DNA from: Nitrincola sp048264025
GTDB lineage: Bacteria; Pseudomonadota; Gammaproteobacteria; Pseudomonadales; Balneatricaceae
Direction: 5' to 3'
Assembly: GCF_048264025.1 (NCBI RefSeq)
Contig: NZ_JBLXDN010000014.1
Location: 44,125-108,124, forward strand
Length of the DNA: 64,000 bases
Under the pieces are notes generated by a model. The model searched no databases. It was not told where the DNA came from and worked only from the letters and a program-made list of their open reading frames with translations. Every line of letters starts with the position of its first letter. Within the stretch, counting starts at the first letter, position 1. Of the stretch, positions 24,719-32,100 are shown piece by piece. Both the position numbers and the translations under genes were made by a program.

Positions 24719-25936
24719 TCAGTCGTTGTACTTCTGCAGTACCAGCGTTGCGTTGGTACCACCGAAGCCAAAGCTGTTGGACATGACGCGTTGCAGATCG
24801 ACATCATCCTTGCGCTCGGTCACGATCGGCAGGCCTTTCGCTTCCGGATCCAGCTCATCAATGTTGGCCGATGCGCAGATAAAGTTATTTTGCTGCATCA
24901 ACAGACAGTAGATAGCTTCCTGAACACCGGTGGCACCCAGTGAATGACCGGTCAGTGATTTGGTGGAGCTAACCGGTGGCATTTTGTCAGCAAAGAAGGT
25001 CTGCATGGCCTTCAGTTCCTGGATGTCGCCAGCTGGCGTTGAAGTGCCGTGCGAGTTGATGTAATCCACCGGGCCGTCAACGGTTGACAGGGCTTGCTGC
25101 ATACAGCGCACAGCACCTTCACCTGAAGGCGCAACCATGTCGTAACCATCGGAAGTTGCACCATAACCGACGATTTCAGCGTAAATTTTCGCGCCGCGGG
25201 CTTTGGCGTGTTCCAGTTCTTCCATGACCAGCATGCCACCGCCACCGGCGATAACAAAACCATCGCGGTTGGCATCATAGGCACGTGAGGCTTTTTCTGG
25301 TGTGTCGTTGTACTTGCTGGACAGGGCGCCCATGGCGTCAAACATGACGCTCAATGACCAGTGAAGTTCTTCACCGCCGCCGGCAAAAATCACATCCTGC
25401 TTACCCAGCTGGATCAGTTCCATAGCATTACCGATGCAGTGGGCGCTGGTGGCGCAAGCGGAAGTGATGGAGTAGTTAACCCCTTTAATTTTAAAAGGTG
25501 TCGCCAGGCAGGCGGATACTGTGGAGCCCATGGTGCGTGTCACACGGTAAGGGCCTACACGACGCACGCCCTTGTCACGCAGAATATCGGCGCTTTCAAC
25601 AATATCAGCTGAGGATGCACCACCAGAGCCCGCAATCAGGCCGGTACGGACATTGGAGACCTGGTCTTCTGTCAGCCCTGAGTCTTCAATGGCCTGCTTC
25701 ATTGACAGGTAAGCATAAGCCGAGGCATTGCCCATAAAGCGACGTAGCTTGCGGTCAATCAGGCTTTCAAGGTCAATGTTTACTTGGCCTGCTACCTGGC
25801 TACGGAACCCCATTTCTTTGTATTCCGGCTGGAAGCTTATGCCAGAGCGTCCTTGTTTCAGTGAATCAAGGACTGTTTCTTTATCATTTCCAAGACAGGA
25901 AATGATGCCCATTCCGGTAATCACAACGCGTCGCAT
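24719..25936 (-). CDS. fabB: 3-oxoacyl-[acyl-carrier-protein] synthase I
   Basis: FabB elongates acyl chains and is essential for making unsaturated fatty acids in FabA-FabB organisms. The 405-residue enzyme shows the active-site Cys in YSITSACATSAHCIGNAM (near 163), the two catalytic histidines in INSHGTSTPAGD and KSLTGHSLGATG, and a closing NSFGFGGTNATLVL. It lies 68 bases downstream of fabA on the same strand, with a perfect 14-base palindrome between them. This order, fabA then fabB, is the Pseudomonas-type arrangement. Confidence 0.97.
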   Translation of the reverse strand: MRRVVITGMGIISCLGNDKETVLDSLKQGRSGISFQPEYKEMGFRSQVAGQVNIDLESLIDRKLRRFMGNASAYAYLSMKQAIEDSGLTEDQVSNVRTGLIAGSGGASSADIVESADILRDKGVRRVGPYRVTRTMGSTVSACLATPFKIKGVNYSITSACATSAHCIGNAMELIQLGKQDVIFAGGGEELHWSLSVMFDAMGALSSKYNDTPEKASRAYDANRDGFVIAGGGGMLVMEELEHAKARGAKIYAEIVGYGATSDGYDMVAPSGEGAVRCMQQALSTVDGPVDYINSHGTSTPAGDIQELKAMQTFFADKMPPVSSTKSLTGHSLGATGVQEAIYCLLMQQNNFICASANIDELDPEAKGLPIVTERKDDVDLQRVMSNSFGFGGTNATLVLQKYND

Positions 25937-25958
25937 GTGCTGACTCTCTCTGCTTTTA

Positions 25959-25972
25959 ACGTAACGTTACGT
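25959..25972. promoter_or_regulatory. perfect 14-bp palindrome between fabA and fabB
   Basis: ACGTAACGTTACGT reads the same on both strands and lies 22 bases before the fabB start, next to TATAAC on the minus strand. Position and symmetry suggest an operator for a fatty-acid regulator of fabB; it does not match the FadR, FabR or DesT consensus sequences I know well. Confidence 0.5.
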
Positions 25973-26004
25973 GTTTGTTATAATTGATTCGACAGTGATC
26001 TGGT

Positions 26005-26520
26005 TTAGAAGTTGTCAGTAGAGGTGAACAAACCCACCCGCAGATCTTTGGCTGTGTAGATTTCACGGCCATCTACCGACATGCTGGCATCTGCAATGCC
26101 CATCACCAGCTTGCGCTCAATCACGCGTTTCAACTGGATGTGATAGGTAACCTTGCTAGCTGTTGGCAGTACCTGTCCGAAAAACTTCACTTCACCGGCG
26201 CCGAGCGCTCTGCCGCGCCCTTTGTTACCTTTCCAGCCAAGGAAAAAACCTACGATCTGCCACATGGCATCCAGACCCAGACAGCCCGGCATTACTGGAT
26301 CGGTCGGAAAATGACAATCAAAAAACCATAAGTCGGGACGGATATCCAGTTCAGCAATGATTTCGCCCTTGCCGTGTTCGCCACCGTCAGCGGAAATGGT
26401 GGTAATCCGGTCCATCATCAGCATATTGCCGACTGGCAGTCTGGCGTTGCCGGGTCCGAACATTTCGCCGTAACCGCATTTCAGAAGGTCTTCGCGTTCA
26501 AAAGATGAGGGTCTAGTCAT
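26005..26520 (-). CDS. fabA: 3-hydroxydecanoyl-[acyl-carrier-protein] dehydratase/isomerase
   Basis: FabA dehydrates 3-hydroxydecanoyl-ACP and isomerises the product to cis-3-decenoyl-ACP, the branch point to unsaturated fatty acids. The 171-residue hotdog protein has the catalytic His near residue 70 in LWFFDCHFPTDPVMPG and Asp near 84 in LGLDAMWQIVGFFLGW. Its ATG is 18 codons shorter at neither end than the E. coli protein (about 172 residues), so it is full length. It is probably co-transcribed with fabB. Confidence 0.97.
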   Translation of the reverse strand: MTRPSSFEREDLLKCGYGEMFGPGNARLPVGNMLMMDRITTISADGGEHGKGEIIAELDIRPDLWFFDCHFPTDPVMPGCLGLDAMWQIVGFFLGWKGNKGRGRALGAGEVKFFGQVLPTASKVTYHIQLKRVIERKLVMGIADASMSVDGREIYTAKDLRVGLFTSTDNF

Positions 26521-26567
26521 GAATTAATATCTGTCCAAAAAACAATGAGATTTAATTTAATCTTGGG

Positions 26568-26600
26568 ATTATACCGTTAGAGTGTAGCAGAGGCACGACC
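26568..26600 (-). promoter_or_regulatory. possible promoter for fabA
   Basis: On the minus strand TATAAT (plus positions 26568-26573) lies 48 bases before the fabA ATG. No good -35 hexamer is seen 16-18 bases upstream, so an activator may be needed. An AT-rich inverted repeat with arms AGATT and AATCT lies just downstream. Confidence 0.35.
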
Positions 26601-26635
26601 TGTTGCTGATTATTTGCACAGCTATTTGCCTGGCG

Positions 26636-27604
26636 TTATTTTTTACGCGCAACGGCGAGGCCTGCCAGCTCAATCAAAGTTGTTTTGAATGAAGAGTCTG
26701 CTAACTCGTTGATGGCGTTGATAGCCTTATCAGCTTCCTGCTGTGCAGTGGCTTGCGCATAGTCGATAGCCCCGGTATTTCTGACAATATCCAGTACTGG
26801 CTGCAGATCTTCCAGGCCGCCTTGGCGTATGGCATTACGGATGAGGGTGCGCTCCGCCTCGGTGCCACACTGCATGGCTCGAATCAGCGGCAGAGTGGCT
26901 TTGCCTTCGGCCAGATCATCGCCAACGTTTTTGCCCATCTCTTCAGCGGTGGACAGGTAATCCATCACATCGTCGGTAATCTGGAAAGCAATGCCAATGT
27001 GACGACCGAACAAGCGCAAGGCTTCACGATCAGCGGCTGATGCGTCGGCCAGAATGGCACCGCACTCAGTGGCGGCTTCAAACAGCATGGCCGTTTTACC
27101 CAGAATCACCTGCATATAACTGTCTTCGGTGGTGTCGGGGTTGCGCTGGTTGAGCAGTTGCAGAACCTCGCCTTCGGCGATCACTGTGGTGGCATTAGAG
27201 ATAACCTGCATGATCTCCATGCGGCCTATCTCCACCATAATCTGAAAAGAACGCGAATAGAGAAAGTCGCCGACCAAAACGCTGGGGGCGTTGCCCCATT
27301 TGGCATTGGCGGTGGCATTGCCGCGGCGCAGTTCGGAATTATCGACTACGTCATCATGCAGTAATGTGGCGGTATGAATAAATTCAATCACAGCAGCCAG
27401 ACGGATATGTAGCTCACCCTGATAACCACACGCATTTGCACTTAGCAGTGCTAAGAGTGGGCGTATGCGTTTACCGCCACTCTCGACAATGTAATGGCCC
27501 ATCTTCTCAACCAGCGGTACGTTAGAGCCCAGGTTGTTGAGGATGAAATCTGTTACAGCGTCGAACTGGGGTTCGATAAGTGGGTTTAGCTGATGTGGCT
27601 GCAT
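26636..27604 (-). CDS. ispB: octaprenyl diphosphate synthase
   Basis: IspB makes the long polyprenyl tail of ubiquinone by repeated addition of isopentenyl diphosphate. The 322-residue protein has GGKRIRPLLALLSANACG, the first aspartate-rich motif LLHDDVVDNSELRRG, GDFLYSRSFQIMVEIG and the second motif FQITDDVMDYL. The residues before the first motif are small (ATLLHDD), as expected for long-chain synthases and in contrast to IspA at 5.6 kb. The gene is divergent from tag, not from rplU as in E. coli, and has its own promoter. Confidence 0.94.
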   Translation of the reverse strand: MQPHQLNPLIEPQFDAVTDFILNNLGSNVPLVEKMGHYIVESGGKRIRPLLALLSANACGYQGELHIRLAAVIEFIHTATLLHDDVVDNSELRRGNATANAKWGNAPSVLVGDFLYSRSFQIMVEIGRMEIMQVISNATTVIAEGEVLQLLNQRNPDTTEDSYMQVILGKTAMLFEAATECGAILADASAADREALRLFGRHIGIAFQITDDVMDYLSTAEEMGKNVGDDLAEGKATLPLIRAMQCGTEAERTLIRNAIRQGGLEDLQPVLDIVRNTGAIDYAQATAQQEADKAINAINELADSSFKTTLIELAGLAVARKK

Positions 27605-27637
27605 GTATTCGGATGGCTGGAAATTAATGATGGCTGA

Positions 27638-27666
27638 ATGCTAGGGAGTGCAGTGCCCGATGTCAA
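27638..27666 (-). promoter_or_regulatory. sigma70 promoter for ispB
   Basis: On the minus strand a perfect TTGACA (plus 27661-27666) is followed after 17 bases by TAGCAT (27638-27643), placing the transcript start about 30 bases before the ispB ATG. Confidence 0.6.
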
Positions 27667-27731
27667 GAAAGTGCGGTATATTCCATAACCAGGCAGTTTA
27701 CTGCGACTTGTATAATAGAAGGAGACGGGGT

Positions 27732-28310
27732 GTGAAGAAACGTTGTGGCTGGTGTAGCGATGATCCGCTCTATATTAAGTATCACGATCAGGAATGGGGT
27801 GTGCCGGCGCATGATGATCGCCACCTGTTCGAAATGTTGATACTGGAAGGTGCGCAAGCAGGGCTGAGCTGGATTACGATTCTGAAAAAGCGCGAGAGCT
27901 ACCGTCAGGCTTTTGATCAGTTTGATGCTGTGAAGGTCGCCGCTTATACGGATGAGGATGTGCAGCGTTTACTGAGTAATGCTGGCATCGTACGCAATCG
28001 TCTGAAAATCGCCGCGGCGATTAAAAATGCCCGAGGCGTTTTACAGATTCAGCAAGAATTCGGCTCACTGGATCGTTATCTCTGGGGGTTTGTTGACCAC
28101 CAGCCAGTGCAGAATAACTGGGAGAGTTTGCGAGAGGTGCCGGTGCAAACGGATGCGTCGGTGCGCATGAGTAAAGACCTGAAAAAGCGTGGTTTTGGCT
28201 TTGTCGGCCCGACTATTTGTTATGCGTTTATGCAGGCTGTCGGCATGGTCAATGACCATGAACAAGGGTGCTTTCGTCATGCGGAAGTTAAAGTGTTGTC
28301 CTGCGCGTAA
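27732..28310 (+). CDS. tag: DNA-3-methyladenine glycosylase I
   Basis: Tag removes 3-methyladenine from alkylated DNA in base-excision repair. The 192-residue protein starts KKRCGWCSDDPLYIKYHDQEWG and has FEMLILEGAQAGLSWITILKKRESYRQAF with the catalytic acidic residue and KKRGFGFVGPTICYAFMQAVGMVNDH near the end; Cys and His residues at both ends bind a structural zinc. GTG is used because AAGGAG lies seven bases before it, whereas the longer reading adds 28 residues absent from the family. Confidence 0.93.
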   Translation: MKKRCGWCSDDPLYIKYHDQEWGVPAHDDRHLFEMLILEGAQAGLSWITILKKRESYRQAFDQFDAVKVAAYTDEDVQRLLSNAGIVRNRLKIAAAIKNARGVLQIQQEFGSLDRYLWGFVDHQPVQNNWESLREVPVQTDASVRMSKDLKKRGFGFVGPTICYAFMQAVGMVNDHEQGCFRHAEVKVLSCA

Positions 28311-28362
28311 TTAACAGGTGTCGTGCTCTATATGGGTGAGTACAAACTAAGCTGTTTATTGC

Positions 28363-28391
28363 TTGATCTGTAGTAAGTGTGTCTGTATAAT
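28363..28391 (+). promoter_or_regulatory. strong sigma70 promoter for rplU-rpmA
   Basis: TTGATC (28363-28368), a 17-base spacer and a perfect TATAAT (28386-28391), followed by a GC-rich GCGCGCC discriminator typical of stringently controlled ribosomal promoters. It gives an untranslated leader of about 115 bases. Confidence 0.75.
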
Positions 28392-28403
28392 TGCGCGCCC
28401 TGA

Positions 28404-28494
28404 GCTTGTCCAAATCATCGCTCCCTGTTATAGGGTTTTATCGCTTGAAGAAGCAACCCTTAGAAGCAGGTTTCGTTTCAGTAGCCGGACAAGC
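28404..28494 (+). ncRNA. structured 5' leader of rplU-rpmA, candidate L21 autoregulatory RNA
   Basis: The leader can fold into an outer helix GCTTGTCC (28404-28411) with GGACAAGC (28487-28494), closing an extended hairpin built of CCTGTT/AGCAGG (28424-28429 with 28465-28470), AGGGTT/AACCCT (28432-28437 with 28455-28460) and GCTT/AAGC around a GAAG loop. The ribosome site CTGGAG follows the outer helix directly. Ribosomal protein leaders of this kind often bind the encoded protein; a named Rfam match cannot be claimed without a search. Confidence 0.5.
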
Positions 28495-28511
28495 GTAACC
28501 TGGAGAAATTT

Positions 28512-28823
28512 ATGTTTGCAGTGATTGTGAGTGGCGGTAAGCAGTACCGTGTGCAAGAAGGTCAGACGCTGAAGCTGGAAAAGCTGGTAGCTGAGCAAGG
28601 TGCTAAAGTTGAATTCGATCGCGTATTGCTGGTAAGCAATGGCGATAACGTAACTGTCGGTGCGCCGGTAGTTGAAGGTGCTAAGGTCTCTGCTGAGGTT
28701 GTTAGCCACGGTCGTGGTGATAAAGTGACTATCATCAAATTCCGTCGTCGTAAGCACCACATGAAGCGTCAGGGCCACCGTCAGTGGTTTACTGAAGTTA
28801 AGATTACCGGTATCAGCGCTTAA
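28512..28823 (+). CDS. rplU: 50S ribosomal protein L21
   Basis: The 103-residue protein binds 23S rRNA in the large subunit. It begins MFAVIVSGGKQYRVQEGQ and ends with the family signature KFRRRKHHMKRQGHRQWFTEVKI. It has CTGGAG seven bases before the ATG and is preceded by a strong promoter and folded leader. rpmA follows 33 bases downstream, the near-universal arrangement. Confidence 0.98.
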   Translation: MFAVIVSGGKQYRVQEGQTLKLEKLVAEQGAKVEFDRVLLVSNGDNVTVGAPVVEGAKVSAEVVSHGRGDKVTIIKFRRRKHHMKRQGHRQWFTEVKITGISA

Positions 28824-28856
28824 TTACGCTGCCGAAAAACGTATAGGAGAGATACA

Positions 28857-29114
28857 ATGGCTCATAAGAAAGCAGGCGGTTCCACACGCAACGGCCGCGA
28901 TTCGCAATCCAAACGTCTGGGTGTAAAGCGTTTCGGTGGTGAGGCAGTGATTGCCGGCAATATCCTGGTTCGTCAGCGCGGCACTAAGTTCCATGCTGGT
29001 ACCAACGTAGGTCTGGGTAAAGACCACACACTGTTTGCAACAGCAGACGGAGTTGTTAAGTTTGTTGTGAAAGGTGCTCAGAAACGCAAGTACGTAACTA
29101 TCGTACCTGCCTGA
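28857..29114 (+). CDS. rpmA: 50S ribosomal protein L27
   Basis: The 85-residue protein sits near the peptidyl-transferase centre with its N-terminal tail. It begins MAHKKAGGSTRNGRDSQSKR and contains GNILVRQRGTKFHAG and LGKDHTLFATADGVVKF. There is no N-terminal cleavage extension of the Firmicutes type. GGAGAG lies seven bases before the ATG. An intrinsic terminator follows at 29.13 kb, so rplU-rpmA is a separate unit from obgE. Confidence 0.98.
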   Translation: MAHKKAGGSTRNGRDSQSKRLGVKRFGGEAVIAGNILVRQRGTKFHAGTNVGLGKDHTLFATADGVVKFVVKGAQKRKYVTIVPA

Positions 29115-29133
29115 GAAACCTGCAGCTAAGCAT

Positions 29134-29164
29134 AAAAAAAGCTCCGCCTGGCGGAGCTTTTTTT
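29134..29164 (+). terminator. intrinsic terminator after rpmA
   Basis: GCTCCGC (29141-29147), loop CTG, GCGGAGC (29151-29157), followed by seven T. The A-tract before the stem would also make it work on the other strand. Confidence 0.9.
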
Positions 29165-29206
29165 ATGGATTAAAATAGAAAGGTACTACCTTTCGGGAGA
29201 GTTAAG

Positions 29207-30400
29207 ATGAAATTTGTCGATGAAGCATCCATTACCGTAGAAGCGGGTAAAGGCGGAAACGGCTGTATGAGCTTTCGGCGGGAAAAATTCATCCCGAAAG
29301 GTGGTCCAGACGGTGGTGATGGCGGTGACGGTGGTTCGGTTTGGGTTGAGGCTGATGAGAGCCTGAATACCCTGATCGATTACCGTTTTACCCGTCACTA
29401 CAAGGCACCCAGTGGACAGCAGGGTCGTGGTTCTAACTGCACCGGTGCCAAGGGCGATGACTTAACCTTGAAGGTACCAGTAGGTACCACCATCGTTGAT
29501 GTCGATACTGACGAGGTGCTGGCTGACCTGACACAGATAGGTCAGCGGGAAAAAATTGCTCAGGGTGGTTTTCACGGCCTGGGTAACACCCGTTACAAGA
29601 GCAGTGTGAATCGCTCGCCGCGTCAGACAACCAAAGGCTCGCCTGGCGAGTTGCGTAACCTGCGTCTGGAGCTGAAAGTGCTGGCCGATGTGGGCTTGCT
29701 GGGCTTGCCGAATGCAGGTAAATCCACCTTTATTCGCGGTGTATCGGCGGCCACGCCTAAAGTGGCGGATTATCCGTTTACCACGCTGATTCCGAATCTG
29801 GGTGTGGTCAGAACCGATGCGTTTCGTAGTTTCGTGGTAGCTGATATCCCCGGTATTATCGAAGGGGCGGCTGAAGGTGCAGGTTTAGGGATTCGATTCC
29901 TCAAGCATCTGGCGCGTAACCGTGTGCTGTTGCATATCGTTGATATGGCACCCTGGGATGATACCACTCCTGCCCAAGCGGCGATCACCGCAACCAAAGA
30001 GCTGAAGCGTTTCAGTCAGACCTTGGCGCAGCAGCCTCGCTGGTTGGTATTGAATAAGCTGGACCTGCTGCCTGAAGATGAGCAGGAAGCGGCTTGTCAG
30101 GCTGTGGTGGATGCGTTGGAGTGGCAAGGGCCGCTGTATCGTATCTCGGCGTTGAATAAAACCGGCCTGAAGCCATTAACGCATGATCTGCAAAACTTCC
30201 TGGATGCGCGTAAAGAAGCGATTGCTGAAAATCCTGAGTTGCTGGATCAAGAGCACGAAACCCGTCGTATTATCGATCTTGAAGCGCGCGAGAATCTGGC
30301 CAGATTGCGCGAAGAGCTGCGTGCCAAGCGTGAAGATGATGACTGGGATGATGATTTTGATGACGACGATTACGATGTCGAAGTCGAGTATGTTCGCTGA
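29207..30400 (+). CDS. obgE: Obg-family GTPase ObgE/CgtA
   Basis: ObgE is a ribosome-associated GTPase for large-subunit maturation and stress control. The 397-residue protein has the glycine-rich Obg fold (residues 1-158, MKFVDEASITVEAGKGGNG and GGDGGDGGSVWVEAD), then a G domain with GLPNAGKSTF (G1), TTLIPNLG, DIPGIIEGA (G3) and NKLDLLP (G4), and a very acidic tail rich in aspartate. GGGAGAG precedes the ATG. proB follows 15 bases later on the same strand. Confidence 0.97.
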   Translation: MKFVDEASITVEAGKGGNGCMSFRREKFIPKGGPDGGDGGDGGSVWVEADESLNTLIDYRFTRHYKAPSGQQGRGSNCTGAKGDDLTLKVPVGTTIVDVDTDEVLADLTQIGQREKIAQGGFHGLGNTRYKSSVNRSPRQTTKGSPGELRNLRLELKVLADVGLLGLPNAGKSTFIRGVSAATPKVADYPFTTLIPNLGVVRTDAFRSFVVADIPGIIEGAAEGAGLGIRFLKHLARNRVLLHIVDMAPWDDTTPAQAAITATKELKRFSQTLAQQPRWLVLNKLDLLPEDEQEAACQAVVDALEWQGPLYRISALNKTGLKPLTHDLQNFLDARKEAIAENPELLDQEHETRRIIDLEARENLARLREELRAKREDDDWDDDFDDDDYDVEVEYVR

Positions 30401-30415
30401 CGGAGAGAGAAAAGC

Positions 30416-31537
30416 ATGACGGGTCGTGAGCGGCTGGTTCGTCGAGGGCGTTGGGTTGTCAAAATTGGCAGCTCATTGTTAACCAATGATGGTCAGGGTT
30501 TGGATCAGCAGGCGATTGCCCGCTGGGTCGAGCAACTGGTGTCGTTGCGTGAACAGGGTATCGAAGTCATTCTGGTGTCGTCCGGCGCAGTGGCTGAGGG
30601 CTTGAGCCGTCTGGGTTGGAAATCCCGGCCGAGTGAAGTGTTTCGTCTGCAAGCGGCGGCGGCTGTCGGTCAGATGGGCCTGGTACAGACCTGGGAAGCC
30701 TGCTTCTGGAAACATGGCGTGCATACCGCTCAGGTGTTGCTGACTCATGATGACCTGTCTAACCGTAAACGCTATCTGAATGCCCGTTCTACCCTGCGTA
30801 CCTTGATTGAGCTGGGTGTGGTAGCGGTAGTTAATGAAAACGATACCGTGGTCACCAGCGAAATCCGTTTCGGTGACAATGATACTCTGGGTGCCCTGGT
30901 TGCCAATGCTGTTGAAGCCGATGCGTTGATCCTGCTGACGGATCAATCGGGTCTGTTCAGTGCCGATCCACGTCAGGACCCAACGGCTGAGTTAATTGGT
31001 GAGGCGCGGGCTGAAGATGAGCGCGTGCTGGCTGTAGCCGGTGATGGCGGTGCACTAGGTCGCGGTGGCATGATTACCAAGGTGCGTGCAGCACGCCTGG
31101 CAGCGCGTTCCGGTGCGGTAACGGTGATTGCCAGTGGTCGTGAAGAAAACGTCCTCAGGCGTCTGTTTGAGGGTGAGGCGTTGGGAACCCTGTTGACCCC
31201 AGATCGTGAGCCGATGGCAGCCCGCAAACAATGGATTGCCGGGCATCTGCAAGCGCGTGGCACCTTGATGGTGGATGCAGGTGCGGTGAAAGCCTTGACC
31301 GCAAGTGGGCGTAGTCTGTTGCCAGCCGGAGTGCTCAGAGTTACCGGTGACTTCTCGCGTGGTGAGATGGTGATGATTATTGACGAGGTCGGACGCGTGA
31401 TTGCCCGCGGTTTGGCAAATTACGGCGCTGAAGATGCCAGTCGCATACTCGGTCACCCAACACGCGCGATAGAGTCGATTCTGGGCTTTATGGGCGAGGA
31501 AGAGCTGGTGCATCGCGATAATATGGTATTGGCTTAG
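30416..31537 (+). CDS. proB: glutamate 5-kinase
   Basis: ProB phosphorylates glutamate in the first step of proline synthesis. The 373-residue enzyme has an amino-acid-kinase domain (WVVKIGSSLL, VSSGAVAEGLSRL, NENDTV with RFGDNDTLGALVANAVEAD, and LGRGGMITKVRAARLA) and a C-terminal PUA domain from about residue 275 (LMVDAGAVKAL, SLLPAGVLRVTGDF). The partner proA is not nearby. It lies 15 bases after obgE and is followed by a bidirectional terminator shared with rpsT. Confidence 0.97.
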   Translation: MTGRERLVRRGRWVVKIGSSLLTNDGQGLDQQAIARWVEQLVSLREQGIEVILVSSGAVAEGLSRLGWKSRPSEVFRLQAAAAVGQMGLVQTWEACFWKHGVHTAQVLLTHDDLSNRKRYLNARSTLRTLIELGVVAVVNENDTVVTSEIRFGDNDTLGALVANAVEADALILLTDQSGLFSADPRQDPTAELIGEARAEDERVLAVAGDGGALGRGGMITKVRAARLAARSGAVTVIASGREENVLRRLFEGEALGTLLTPDREPMAARKQWIAGHLQARGTLMVDAGAVKALTASGRSLLPAGVLRVTGDFSRGEMVMIIDEVGRVIARGLANYGAEDASRILGHPTRAIESILGFMGEEELVHRDNMVLA

Positions 31538-31571
31538 GGGTTGTGTATAGGGTTCTCTAGGCAATAGGCAC

Positions 31572-31602
31572 AAAAAAACCGGCGAATGAGCCGGTTTTTT
31601 TT
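31572..31602. terminator. bidirectional terminator between proB and rpsT
   Basis: Seven A, then ACCGGC, loop GAATGA, GCCGGT and eight T (31578-31602). The symmetry of the A- and T-tracts lets it end both the plus-strand proB and the minus-strand rpsT transcripts. Confidence 0.9.
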
Positions 31603-31621
31603 GGATATAAGACTTATAGTC

Positions 31622-31885
31622 TTAAGCCAGTGCTTTGATCTTCGTAGACAAGCGGCTCTTGTAGCGAGCAATCTTGTTTTTGTGGAAGATGCCTTTGTTG
31701 ACGGAGCTGTCCAGAACTGGTTGAGCAGTTTTGAATGCAGCTTCAGCAGCGGCTTTGTCGCCGGTTTCAATAGCGGCGATGATTTTTTTCATGTAAGTGC
31801 GTGCTGTGGAGCGCAGGCTAGCGTTTTGCTGACGACGCTTCTCCGACTGGCGAGCACGTTTACGGGATCCTGCGGAATTAGCCAC
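31622..31885 (-). CDS. rpsT: 30S ribosomal protein S20
   Basis: The 87-residue basic helical protein binds 16S rRNA early in small-subunit assembly. It begins ANSAGSRKRARQSEKRRQQNASL and ends KNKIARYKSRLSTKIKAL. The start is GTG with AAAGGAG seven bases before it; E. coli rpsT also uses a non-ATG start (TTG), which is linked to autoregulation, so weak initiation here may be functional. It is divergent from murJ, as in many Gammaproteobacteria. Confidence 0.97.
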   Translation of the reverse strand: MANSAGSRKRARQSEKRRQQNASLRSTARTYMKKIIAAIETGDKAAAEAAFKTAQPVLDSSVNKGIFHKNKIARYKSRLSTKIKALA

Positions 31886-31952
31886 AGTCTGGCTCCTTTA
31901 AACTTGGGTTGATCAAAATACGGCGGTAGTAGTGCCGAAAAACAGACGCGAG

Positions 31953-31981
31953 ATTATTCATGTTAGCGAACAATATGTCAA
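31953..31981 (-). promoter_or_regulatory. sigma70 promoter for rpsT
   Basis: On the minus strand a perfect TTGACA (plus 31976-31981), a 17-base spacer and AATAAT (31953-31958), with a GC-rich CTCGCG start region. The leader would be about 60 bases. Confidence 0.75.
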
Positions 31982-32100
31982 CTGTTTATGCCATTCTTCT
32001 CGCGATTCTATGCTATGAGTGGCGCAAAAAGAAAGCTATTATTTGCGCCTCTTGCCGATCGCGGTAAAGGATAACACAGAACGGGTGGAGTAAAGCGGAA

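Noticed and set aside
27711..27716. TATAAT just before tag as its promoter
   Set aside because: It lies five bases from the ribosome site, so the transcript would start within or after AAGGAG, and no -35 fits.
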